Below, in pieces: positions 15,729-23,371 of a stretch of 32,219 nt of DNA. The notes beneath the pieces were generated by a model. The model saw only the letters and a program-made list of their open reading frames with translations. It had not been told where the DNA came from and did not search any database. Each line of letters starts with the position of its first letter. Position 1 is the stretch's first letter. A program made the translations under genes and the position numbers. This DNA is from an uncultured Saprospiraceae bacterium (GTDB lineage Bacteria; Bacteroidota; Bacteroidia; Chitinophagales; Saprospiraceae): positions 1-32,219 of the forward strand of contig CALFBG010000371.1 in NCBI GenBank assembly GCA_937951685.1, read 5' to 3'.

Positions 15729-16865
15729 ATGAAAATTGGAATTGTTTGTTATCCCACCTACGGTGGTAGCGGTGTTCTGGCTACAGAATTAGGAAAAGGC
15801 TTAGCTCGGAAGGGACACAAAGTGCATTTTGTCACTTACCGTCAGCCGGCGCGCTTGGCTAGCTTTCAAGAGAACGTTTTTTACCATGAGGTCAGTGCCG
15901 CCGATTATCCTTTGTTTGAGTTTCCTCCCTACGATACCGCCCTTGCGAGTAAATTGGTTGATGTAGTGAAGTACGAAAAACTAGATATTTTGCACGTACA
16001 TTATGCTATTCCGCACGCTGCAGTCGCCTATATGGCAAAAAAAATACTGATTTCGGAGGATAAGTACATTCCCGTAGTGACGACTTTGCACGGGACAGAT
16101 ATAACTTTGGTTGGTACAAATCAATCTTTCGCCCCTGTCGTTGCCTTCTCAATCAATAAATCAGATGGCGTAACGGCTGTTTCTCAAAGTTTGAAAGACC
16201 AAACCAACGAGTATTTTAAAATTGATAATGAGATCAAAGTCATTTACAATTTTATCGACTTTGAACGCTTTAGAAAAAGTAATAAAGATCATTTCAAAAA
16301 AGCGATTGCCCCCAACGAAGAAAAAATATTAGTGCACGTTTCTAATTTCCGTAAGGTAAAAAGAGTAGAGGATGTTGTGCAAATTTTTAAAAGAGTACAA
16401 GAAAAGATTCCTTCTAAACTATTGCTTATTGGGGACGGACCAGAGCGCCGAAACATGGAAGACTTGTGTAGAAAGCTTAAGCTTTGTGATGAAATTCGAT
16501 TCTTAGGAAAACAGGATGCAGTAGAAGAGCTACTTGCCGTGGCAGATCTTTTTCTGATGCCTTCGGAAAGTGAAAGTTTTGGTTTGGCGGCTTTAGAAGC
16601 AATGGCTTGTGAGGTTCCCGTCATCTCGTCCAACATTGGTGGTTTACCCGAAGTGAATATACACGGTGTAACCGGCTTTTTGAGCAACGTTGGTGACGTA
16701 GAAGACATGGCAAACAATGCCATTCGCTTGCTTAAAGACAAAGCGTTGTTGACGCAATTTAGAGCGAATGCGTTGAAACAAGCAGAACGTTTCGACATTG
16801 AACATATCCTGCCAGAATACGAAAATTATTACCGAGAGGTCATTGAGCGTGCAAAACTGGACTGA
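15729..16865 (+). CDS. bshA: N-acetyl-alpha-D-glucosaminyl L-malate synthase BshA
   Basis: 378 aa, GT-B fold, glycosyltransferase family 4. It makes GlcNAc-malate from UDP-GlcNAc and L-malate, the first step of bacillithiol synthesis. Seen: MKIGIVCYPTYGGSGVLATELGKGLARKGHKVHFVTYRQP (1-40), very characteristic of BshA; HVHYAIPHAAVAYMAK (89-104); TTLHGTDITLVG (118-129); AVSQSLKDQT (150-159); LLIGDGPER (232-240); and ESFGLAALE (282-290), the EX7E motif binding the UDP-sugar. The start has no strong Shine-Dalgarno sequence, as is normal here. The other bacillithiol genes (bshB, bshC) are not in the window. It follows the nucleotidyltransferase by 134 bases and ends 15 bases from convergent porZ. 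Confidence 0.92.
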   Translation: MKIGIVCYPTYGGSGVLATELGKGLARKGHKVHFVTYRQPARLASFQENVFYHEVSAADYPLFEFPPYDTALASKLVDVVKYEKLDILHVHYAIPHAAVAYMAKKILISEDKYIPVVTTLHGTDITLVGTNQSFAPVVAFSINKSDGVTAVSQSLKDQTNEYFKIDNEIKVIYNFIDFERFRKSNKDHFKKAIAPNEEKILVHVSNFRKVKRVEDVVQIFKRVQEKIPSKLLLIGDGPERRNMEDLCRKLKLCDEIRFLGKQDAVEELLAVADLFLMPSESESFGLAALEAMACEVPVISSNIGGLPEVNIHGVTGFLSNVGDVEDMANNAIRLLKDKALLTQFRANALKQAERFDIEHILPEYENYYREVIERAKLD

Positions 16866-16880
16866 GGTGCTTCTTTCAAA

Positions 16881-19199
16881 TTAGTTTAAAAACAGAATCT
16901 TACTGACGATAGCATCGGGTGTGTCAGGGTTTTTGGTACTCGTGCTGAAAACCAGATAAACACCAGAACTTGCTTTCCGACCATTATAATCTTTTCCATC
17001 CCAAATAGCTTGTCCACCAAGTGCGGTAGTCTCGAATACCAATTGTCCGGTAGCATCGGTTATTTTGACGTTGGCATCTCTGGCTAAGCCTTTAATCGCA
17101 ATGGGGCCGTCGTAATCTGGTCGTACTGGATTAGGAAAGACGTGTGCTTCTTCTTCGTTGAGCACTTTACCTTCTACAGCATCACTACGATAAGAAATGA
17201 GTCCTCTATTAGTTCCGATGAAAACTTCACCGTTTTCTTGATTGATGGCAATATCAGAAATATTATTATCGAAAAGTGGACTATTCTCCTCGTTGAAAAA
17301 AGCAATTTGTTTTTCACCGTTGGCGGATTGTACAAAAACACCGTTGCTCGTACCAAACCATTTTCGATTGGCACCATCAATGGCAATGGCTGCTACTTCT
17401 TCTGTTTCTAATAAGAAAGCATTAAAACCATCTTGCGCCACAATTCTTCTGGATCCAATACACTGGTCATCAAAAACACCAGAGCCACACTCAAAAATAA
17501 CGACTCCTTCCGCCGTACCCACCCATACATCACCATCTAAATCTACGGCAATAGAAAGCACGGTATTGCTAGACAATGTACTATTTGAGGAACGAATCTG
17601 TCGACAACGATCGTCGTTTGGATTATCGAGATCTCCTTCGTCGAATACTAAGAGTCCGCCACCATCGCTGCCATCAATAATCCACTTATAACCATTCTGA
17701 TCAATTGCAATATCAAGTGCTTCCGTAAAGCCACAATCAAGGTCAAAATTATACCATTCTCCAGTACTACGCAAAGCGTAAATAGGATTCGTGACGCCGT
17801 GATTACTCAGCCAAAGGGTATTGTTTTCATCAAAAGCCAAGCCCGAGACTTTTACACCAAAAGCCTCTTTTAAAATAGAATTGTTTTGATTATAAACTTG
17901 AATTATTCCTTTATCTAGCTCAATCAAGCCCGCATTAAAGGAACCAGTATAAACTTTCCCATTGGTGGGATGTACGGCAATATCATAGAAATCCTCTGCT
18001 TGGGCAACGAGTAAAGAATCGTCATTGAAACGACTATATCGTTTCCATTCGTTATTGACAAGCGCATAGAAACCGTCGGCACGTGCAAGTCTATTTTGAT
18101 TGGGTTTGATACCTCCGGAACTAATCCAAACTTGTCCTTCTTCTACGGCGATGCGATTGACCCAATGCGTGGGAGGCGAGTCAAAAGTTAAGGTATTGCA
18201 TCCACTGAGATTTCCGTAAGTCTGCCGGAATCTTCGATAAGTATCACAAAGCCAGACTTGCGAACGTTCATCCTCGATGGCGTAAAGTGGAAGATCTACA
18301 CAACTTTCAGCAATAGCCGTTGTGCTCTGATTTTCATCAAAAGCTAGTACGGCACCTCGGCAACTATTATCGGCACAAAATGCAAAACCGACGAGTAAAT
18401 GGGCACCTTCTGCGCTAAGAAAATTAATAGCACGTTGAGGATCGTGGTAGACGTAGGTTAAACTTTCATTCTTCCACTGAAAGAGACTATCGTTGGCAGC
18501 GAGGTAAAGTTTGTCTTGGTATACGGTAAGATCACGAGCAGTATAATCTGCCGGAAAACCTGCTGCTGCTCCGAGTAATTCCCAATTATTAAAATCTGCT
18601 AAATTATTAGTATTGTTATACGGGGAACGATAAATGCCCTCGTCGGTTGCGGCGTAGATAAATCCTTCGAAGATGCTGATGCGATTAATTTTGATTCCCG
18701 TTTTTAGGGTAAAGCCAAATTCTTCGCGGTCCAAGTCCATTTCTACGACGCCAAAGCCGCAGGAAAGGTAAGCTTTGTTTTGATAAACATAGATATCGTA
18801 GATTTTTCGATCACCGATAATATTATTATCCCGTGCGATAAAAGGAAGGTTGGTCGTGTTTTTATGATCGATATCAATCAAGTCAATATTGCTATTATCA
18901 TAAGTAACGATTAATTTTTTTTGTTCATTGGCGTAGCGAATGACCCCTACACCAACATCACTGAGTTGATTGATCTTATCGATGAAGTTAATTTCGGAGG
19001 AGGCTTTGTCAAACTCGATCAAAGCCCAATCGGTCGCGTAGTAAATTTTATCTTCACTTTGGGTAACGTAGCGACCGTGCTGACTACTGAGGTGCGCTTT
19101 CCATTGACCAATTTTTAAGACTTCGTCTACTTGAGCATTACTCGTAAAGTAAATGGTACAAAGTAATACGATGAGCAAAAAAAGAATAGATCGTTTCAT
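16881..19199 (-). CDS. porZ: T9SS-associated beta-propeller protein, PorZ-like
   Basis: 772 aa, very near the length of Porphyromonas gingivalis PorZ. A signal peptide (1-22, ending SNAQ) is followed by IGQWKAHLSSQHGRYVTQSEDKIYYAT, VGVIRYANEQKKLIVTYDNSNIDLID and AYLSCGFGVVEMDL, which match the PorZ start pattern as I recall it. Two beta-propellers made of two-component-regulator-type repeats follow (for example KWIIDGSDGGGLLVFDEGD, VWVGTAEGVVIFE, KWFGTSNGVFVQ, VFIGTNRGLISY). Residues about 690-772 are a C-terminal sorting-like domain (VFPNPVRPDYDGP, VKITDATGQLVFETTALGGQAIWDG, ASSGVYLVF). PorZ belongs to the T9SS attachment complex at the cell surface and presents anionic LPS to the sortase PorU. 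Its ATG overlaps the stop of the upstream membrane protein gene. A generic propeller protein is the alternative. Confidence 0.85.
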   Translation of the reverse strand: MKRSILFLLIVLLCTIYFTSNAQVDEVLKIGQWKAHLSSQHGRYVTQSEDKIYYATDWALIEFDKASSEINFIDKINQLSDVGVGVIRYANEQKKLIVTYDNSNIDLIDIDHKNTTNLPFIARDNNIIGDRKIYDIYVYQNKAYLSCGFGVVEMDLDREEFGFTLKTGIKINRISIFEGFIYAATDEGIYRSPYNNTNNLADFNNWELLGAAAGFPADYTARDLTVYQDKLYLAANDSLFQWKNESLTYVYHDPQRAINFLSAEGAHLLVGFAFCADNSCRGAVLAFDENQSTTAIAESCVDLPLYAIEDERSQVWLCDTYRRFRQTYGNLSGCNTLTFDSPPTHWVNRIAVEEGQVWISSGGIKPNQNRLARADGFYALVNNEWKRYSRFNDDSLLVAQAEDFYDIAVHPTNGKVYTGSFNAGLIELDKGIIQVYNQNNSILKEAFGVKVSGLAFDENNTLWLSNHGVTNPIYALRSTGEWYNFDLDCGFTEALDIAIDQNGYKWIIDGSDGGGLLVFDEGDLDNPNDDRCRQIRSSNSTLSSNTVLSIAVDLDGDVWVGTAEGVVIFECGSGVFDDQCIGSRRIVAQDGFNAFLLETEEVAAIAIDGANRKWFGTSNGVFVQSANGEKQIAFFNEENSPLFDNNISDIAINQENGEVFIGTNRGLISYRSDAVEGKVLNEEEAHVFPNPVRPDYDGPIAIKGLARDANVKITDATGQLVFETTALGGQAIWDGKDYNGRKASSGVYLVFSTSTKNPDTPDAIVSKILFLN

Positions 19200-20611
19200 T
19201 TATTTTTATTTTCTGGCAATTGAAATAAGCTGCGCCAGTGAGAAAAATTTCCTGCCATTAGCATTAATACGAGTAATGGAAATGTCCAAATGATTCTACT
19301 TTGAAACCTTTCCGCTACGACGGATAAATTAGCGGTGACAGCCGCATTGAAAAAGATCGCCAAAACGAAAACGATGAATAGTTGCCATTGCAAGGGCGAT
19401 ATGTATCGTCGGAAGTGGCTCGTAAAAATTAAAATGAGCCATAATACGCTCAGCCATAATAAAGCGGTAAATACTGTATTCAAACGATCAAAATCTAAAC
19501 TTTGTTTCCAGAGATTAGTATTCTGTCTCGATTGCTGATACTGTTTGAATTCTCCTGGAAACCTTTTGGCTATTTGTTGATACGGCGGACTTGCGGGCTG
19601 ACCATACCAATCTGTCTTGAGATCGTTTCCGATTCCGATTTGGCTAAGTTGAATGGCCGTTGATTTGCCCGCTTCAAAAATATGTTTGACCCAATATTGG
19701 GGGCGACTCACACTTTTCCAGAGGATACGATTATACTCTTCTCGCGTAGCTTCCCAGCCTCCCGCTTTATAAATAGGACTCTCCGCGTCCCAATGTAGCT
19801 TTCTACTATCGGCGGGGAGTTGATCTTTGTACGCACACAATTGATAATTTTCGGTAGCACAATGATCGTCCAACACTTTTTGTAAAAGCCCCATATCTAA
19901 TAAGCGGCCCATCAAAAAAACGTGGCTTGCTTTGGATGCTTGAAATTTTCCTTCTACGGCGTAGTGCAAACTAGGCACTGCTAACCAAGCCACAATATTG
20001 AGTGTCCAAGCCAAGATCATTCTTTTGCGTTTGAATAAGCTTGCTATTGCTCTTTTTACGCGCCAGCGATCGTATAAACTTAACGATAAAAGCAGCAAAG
20101 ACATTATTAGTAAATGAGAAAAATGAACGCTGCCCGACAAAAGGAGTAAAAGACTGTAGGCCGTCATGCGTCGTGGACTAGCCGTTGGATCAAAAAGGAG
20201 TAAGCATAAGCTGATCATTCCGATAGACATGAAAATATCAGGCATCAAGAGTGCGACGGTCCAGCCCATTCCCGTGCAGCTAACTAAAATGAAGAGACTT
20301 AGCCAATAGCATTGCTGTGCCCTTGCCGTAAGGGGGAATAACAATCGAAATAAGTAGAAAAGCGCAAAAGCTAAAAAAAAAGCTTGCCAGCAAACGGATA
20401 ACCAAGGACTAAAGCCTAAGCTCGTATATCGTAAAAAAAGACCATAGGTTAAGGGACGATCTACGGGAACAAAAAGCTCAAAACCACTTTGTATATAGGT
20501 TCCAGTATCGGAATACACGAGTGGATAACCATTATAAAATGCAACGAACAGCAGGATGATCGTTCCGAGTAAAATGGTTAATAATTTGGGTAATAGAGCT
20601 GTTCGTAGCAT
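19196..20611 (-). CDS. Uncharacterised polytopic membrane protein, GT-C-like
   Basis: 471 aa with about nine to ten membrane segments by eye (for example 8-27, 60-95, 105-125, 128-150, 155-180, 200-220, then 370-395, 400-430 and 440-460). Between the N-terminal and C-terminal membrane blocks lies a soluble loop of about 140 residues (about 225-365) containing two Cys (CATENYQLC), PADSRKLHWDAESPIYKAGG and several Trp/Tyr. The first extracytoplasmic loop has YPLVYSDTGTYIQSG, with an Asp just after helix 1, as in GT-C glycosyltransferases; this hints at a lipid-linked sugar transferase, but I do not recognise a named family. The stop codon overlaps the porZ start (ATGA at 19196-19199), so the two are translationally coupled. 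It lies 74 bases after nadD on the same strand. Confidence 0.75.
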   Translation of the reverse strand: MLRTALLPKLLTILLGTIILLFVAFYNGYPLVYSDTGTYIQSGFELFVPVDRPLTYGLFLRYTSLGFSPWLSVCWQAFFLAFALFYLFRLLFPLTARAQQCYWLSLFILVSCTGMGWTVALLMPDIFMSIGMISLCLLLFDPTASPRRMTAYSLLLLLSGSVHFSHLLIMSLLLLSLSLYDRWRVKRAIASLFKRKRMILAWTLNIVAWLAVPSLHYAVEGKFQASKASHVFLMGRLLDMGLLQKVLDDHCATENYQLCAYKDQLPADSRKLHWDAESPIYKAGGWEATREEYNRILWKSVSRPQYWVKHIFEAGKSTAIQLSQIGIGNDLKTDWYGQPASPPYQQIAKRFPGEFKQYQQSRQNTNLWKQSLDFDRLNTVFTALLWLSVLWLILIFTSHFRRYISPLQWQLFIVFVLAIFFNAAVTANLSVVAERFQSRIIWTFPLLVLMLMAGNFSHWRSLFQLPENKNK

Positions 20612-20685
20612 ATTTTAGCATAAAAAATTCAGCCTTAAAGATAGGAAACTATTCTATCCTACTCGGTATTTTGTGTGCTTCGTCT

Positions 20686-21261
20686 TTAGCGGTAAAGGTT
20701 ACTCGCATTGATATAGTCGTATACTGGTTCCGTTACTAGATATTGAATACTGTGTCGCGCTTTAATACATTTGCGAATATAGCTTGCAGAAATCTCCATT
20801 AGCGGCGCATCAAAAAGTTGGACACTAGGATGATCGACGAGCGTTCCTAAATCGTATTGCGGTCGTTTGTAAACGAAAACTTCATGGTACTTTAAAATGA
20901 GTTCGTAGTTTTTCCATTTGTGGAAAGTAGAGAGATTATCTCCGCCCATAATTAAGACAAACTTTTTGCTCGGGTATTTTTCTTTCAGGTGCGTTAGCGT
21001 ATCAATGGTGTAAGACGGCTGGGGAAGATTAAACTCAATATCGGATGCTTTTAGCTGATTGTTGTCGCCAATCGCCAATCGGACTAGGTGCAAACGATCG
21101 TAATCTCTTGCTAGACTACTCTTTTTTTTGTGTGGATTTTGAGGAGAAACAACCATCCAAACTTGATCTAAATCTGTTTGTGTCACCATGTAATTGGCAA
21201 TGATCATGTGTCCTACGTGGACAGGATTAAAGGATCCAAAAAACAAGCCGATCTTGTTCAT
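20686..21261 (-). CDS. nadD: Nicotinate-nucleotide adenylyltransferase NadD
   Basis: 191 aa. It joins ATP and nicotinate mononucleotide to give deamido-NAD, a late step in NAD synthesis. Seen: IGLFFGSFNPVHVGHMIIA (4-22), with the GSFxPxHxGH nucleotidyltransferase signature; VSPQNPHKKKSSLARDYDRL (38-57); FVLIMGGDNLSTFHKWKNYE (91-110); and a C-terminal ISASYIRK (the ISSTxIR motif). The length is normal. The ATG is only 27 bases from the arm of a terminator-like hairpin that closes the dnaN operon, so its own promoter must be very close or expression depends on readthrough. Downstream are the GT-C-like protein and porZ on the same strand. Confidence 0.95.
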   Translation of the reverse strand: MNKIGLFFGSFNPVHVGHMIIANYMVTQTDLDQVWMVVSPQNPHKKKSSLARDYDRLHLVRLAIGDNNQLKASDIEFNLPQPSYTIDTLTHLKEKYPSKKFVLIMGGDNLSTFHKWKNYELILKYHEVFVYKRPQYDLGTLVDHPSVQLFDAPLMEISASYIRKCIKARHSIQYLVTEPVYDYINASNLYR

Positions 21262-21281
21262 GATAAATCTGTCTTTAGCTT

Positions 21282-21331
21282 AAAAAACCAAAGCATTCCT
21301 TCTCTTTATTTTCGAGGAAAGGAATGCTTTG
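21282..21331 (-). terminator. Strong minus-strand terminator before nadD
   Basis: Perfect 13-bp inverted repeat, CAAAGCATTCCTT (21289-21301) and AAGGAATGCTTTG (21319-21331). On the minus strand it is followed by GGTTTTTTAAG. It ends transcription coming from dnaN and the lipoprotein gene. Confidence 0.85.
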
Positions 21332-21337
21332 CTAAGT

Positions 21338-21377
21338 GTATAAAATAGTATAAAATAGTATAAAATAGTATAAAATA
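21338..21377. repeat. Four exact tandem copies of a 10-base unit
   Basis: GTATAAAATA is repeated four times head to tail without a mismatch, followed by GAT. It lies between the end of the lipoprotein gene and the terminator before nadD. Exact short repeats of this kind often vary in copy number through slippage. The unit length is close to one helical turn. Confidence 0.95.
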
Positions 21378-21381
21378 GATG

Positions 21382-21407
21382 GAAGTTTTTTTTTAAAAAA
21401 AAACTTC
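21382..21407. terminator. Exact 26-base A/T palindrome after the lipoprotein gene
   Basis: GAAG followed by nine T, then nine A and CTTC: a perfect palindrome with no loop spacer. It begins 24 bases past the lipoprotein stop on the minus strand. It may act as a weak terminator or RNA 3'-end protector, or form a cruciform; the stronger terminator is at 21282-21331. Confidence 0.5.
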
Positions 21408-21430
21408 ATGATAGTAATCGGGAACTAGTA

Positions 21431-21913
21431 TTACTTTTTAGTAGCTTCTCCGTCGAATAACTTATCAAGGTCTTTTTCCAAGTCGTCCATCATTTCGTCT
21501 TCGTCTAGGATATTTTCGAAAACCAATTTCTCAAATAACCAATGATCTTTTTTCTTGACTAAGAAAAAGCTATCGCGTCCCTCTTCTTCTTTAACTTGAC
21601 AAATGCAGATGGCACTTTGTGCGGTTTCTTGACACTGGATAGATTCGAAAGTAGTTTCCGAAATAAAATTTTCGGGAAAATCTTCGTCGACAATTTCCTT
21701 CATGATACCATCGACTTCTAAAACGCCTTGCGGACTACTAATTCTTTTGGCTGCTTCAAAGCGATTATTATCAATATGCTGCTGCCATTGTCGAACGAGT
21801 GCTTCTGGACTCATCGCTAGCGCTTGCTTTTCGTGCTGCTCTGGTGCCGGCTCATCGCTACAAGCATAGCAAAATAGCAAACAAAAAAATAAAGCAAGTA
21901 CTAGGTACTTCAT
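21431..21913 (-). CDS. Small lipoprotein of unknown function
   Basis: 160 aa. A hydrophobic N-terminus ends in CYAC-SDE, giving a lipobox with Cys18; the Ser-Asp after the Cys may influence sorting, but Bacteroidota rules differ from those of E. coli. The mature part starts with a helix (SPEALVRQWQQHIDNNRFEAAKRISSP), then a beta region with two Cys (QCQETAQSAICICQVKEEEG, SFFLVKKKDHWLFEKLVFE) in a pattern like NTF2-type or DUF4878-type lipoproteins, and an acidic tail (DEDEMMDDLEKDLDKLFDGE). That fold guess is inference. It starts 25 bases after dnaN and shares its transcript and terminator. Confidence 0.75.
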   Translation of the reverse strand: MKYLVLALFFCLLFCYACSDEPAPEQHEKQALAMSPEALVRQWQQHIDNNRFEAAKRISSPQGVLEVDGIMKEIVDEDFPENFISETTFESIQCQETAQSAICICQVKEEEGRDSFFLVKKKDHWLFEKLVFENILDEDEMMDDLEKDLDKLFDGEATKK

Positions 21914-21938
21914 AATAGGTATTTAAACAAAGAATTGC

Positions 21939-23054
21939 TTAGTTACTAAGCATTACGGGCATAACCAACATTAAAATTTCTTCCCCCTCTTCTTCTTCGC
22001 TAGGAAGCAAAATACCCGCTCTCGTTGGCGAAGCAAGTTCCATTTTGATTTCATCGCATTCTAAGACATTCAACATTTCAATTAAAAACTTAGCGTTGAA
22101 GCCGATCGTTAATGGTTCACCAGTATAGGTGCAAGTTAACTGCTCTGTAGCTTCATTAGAAAAATCTAAATCTTGTGCCGATACCGTCAAACTAGCATCA
22201 TTAATATTGAGAATGACTTGATTGGTTGTTTTATTGGCGTAGATCGCAATTCGTTTAAGTGAATTTTGAAAATCTTGACGAGACATGGTCAACAAATTAG
22301 GATTGTCAACGGGAATCACGGCATTATAATCAGGGTATCTAGCGTCAATTAGTCGACATACCAAATGTACATCTCCAAAAGTAAAAAAGGCATTCGCTTT
22401 GTTGAATGCTAACTTTACTTCATCACCTGCGGGTAAAATCCCTTTCAATAAATTCAGGGCTTTCTTAGGAACGATAAAATTGGTAGAAACTTCGCTCTTG
22501 ATATCTTTAAAAGTATATTTCACCAACTTATGCGCATCGGTAGCGACAAAAGTCAATTTATTAAAATCTACTTGGAAATACACGCCCGTCATGGCAGGGC
22601 GTAATTCATCACCACTAGTCGCGAATAAAGTTTTGCTAATCGACTGTGATAACATTGGTGCCTGTAAAGTTACTTTATCTACACCGTCTGCCAGCGGAAT
22701 TTTTGGAAAATCCTGTCCATCTTCTCCTGCCAATTTATACTTACCGTAGGCAGAAGTAATTTCAATTCCAAAGTTTTCGTTATTGACCGAAAAAGTAATA
22801 GGTTGCTGGGGTAAAGCCTTCAGCGTGTCTAAAAGAATTCTTGCGGGCACAGCGACTACACCATCTGTATCTGAGAGTACTTCGATTGTTGTGGTAATGG
22901 AAGTTTCTAAATCCGTAGCGGCAATGGTTAATCTATTATTGGAAATGGTAAAAAGAAAATCTTCCAAAATAGGCAATACCGGATTAGAACCAATGGCTCC
23001 ACCAGCGATTTGCAATTGTTTTAATAATTCAGAAGATGATACGCTAAATTTCAT
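21939..23054 (-). CDS. dnaN: DNA polymerase III beta subunit (sliding clamp)
   Basis: 371 aa, usual length. It forms the ring-shaped homodimer that tethers DNA polymerase to DNA. Three clamp domains of about 120 residues each can be followed: MKFSVSSSELLKQLQIAGGAIGSNPVLPILEDFLF at the start, LAGEDGQDFPKIP closing domain 1, SGDELRPAMTGVYFQVDFNKLTFVATDAHKLVKY in domain 2, and RLIDARYPDYNAVIP leading into domain 3. The C-terminus EEILMLVMPVML(SN) follows the conserved VMPMR-type end, here without the Arg. The upstream gap of 317 bases contains DnaA-box-like sequences and a -7-like element. A lipoprotein gene follows at 25 bases. Confidence 0.97.
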   Translation of the reverse strand: MKFSVSSSELLKQLQIAGGAIGSNPVLPILEDFLFTISNNRLTIAATDLETSITTTIEVLSDTDGVVAVPARILLDTLKALPQQPITFSVNNENFGIEITSAYGKYKLAGEDGQDFPKIPLADGVDKVTLQAPMLSQSISKTLFATSGDELRPAMTGVYFQVDFNKLTFVATDAHKLVKYTFKDIKSEVSTNFIVPKKALNLLKGILPAGDEVKLAFNKANAFFTFGDVHLVCRLIDARYPDYNAVIPVDNPNLLTMSRQDFQNSLKRIAIYANKTTNQVILNINDASLTVSAQDLDFSNEATEQLTCTYTGEPLTIGFNAKFLIEMLNVLECDEIKMELASPTRAGILLPSEEEEGEEILMLVMPVMLSN

Positions 23055-23371
23055 ACATATTTGGTTTATAGTTCAGACAGCAAGATTGTTAAATATTATA
23101 AATGAATTACATAATTAACGCTTGCGGATGCTTACGCGAATAATAAAGAACACAAAAATACAGCTTATTATCAACTTTTTCACTATAAAGAATTAACAGA
23201 ATGTTGATAACTTTTTTTGGCTTCTTGAAGAAGCTAAAAATAAGGGCTTGACTTTGCTATTTTTGCTTTTCCTTTCTTTTTAAAACAACTTCAATTTAAA
23301 AGTGTTAAATTTACCTGCTTTGCATTTGTTTTCCATTAAGTAGTCATCAATTCATATTTGTTAAACGAATT
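23055..23371. other. Divergent regulatory gap between dnaN and the M16-like gene
   Basis: 317 bases, no gene. It holds TTATCAAC (23168-23175) facing GTTGATAA (23203-23210), each one or two bases from the DnaA box TTATCCACA. There is an exact 15-base dyad GCTTCTT-G-AAGAAGC (23220-23234). A minus-strand TATTTTTG (23153-23160) could be the dnaN -7 box, and a plus-strand TATTTTTG (23258-23265) could be that of the M16-like gene; no convincing -33 box is seen for either. Confidence 0.6.
23153..23160 (-). promoter_or_regulatory. Possible -7 promoter element of dnaN
   Basis: The minus strand reads TATTTTTG, fitting TAnnTTTG, about 100 bases before the dnaN ATG. The -33 TTTG box is not clear, so the call is weak. 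Confidence 0.35.

Noticed and set aside
16289-16798. 169-codon open frame opposite bshA
   Set aside because: Ser/Lys-rich antisense shadow of bshA with no domain features.
17242-17691. 149-codon open frame opposite porZ
   Set aside because: Low-complexity Ser/Pro-rich antisense shadow inside a well-supported propeller gene.
21338-21377. Possible CRISPR-like array
   Set aside because: The 10-base units are directly abutting with no spacers; it is a simple tandem repeat.
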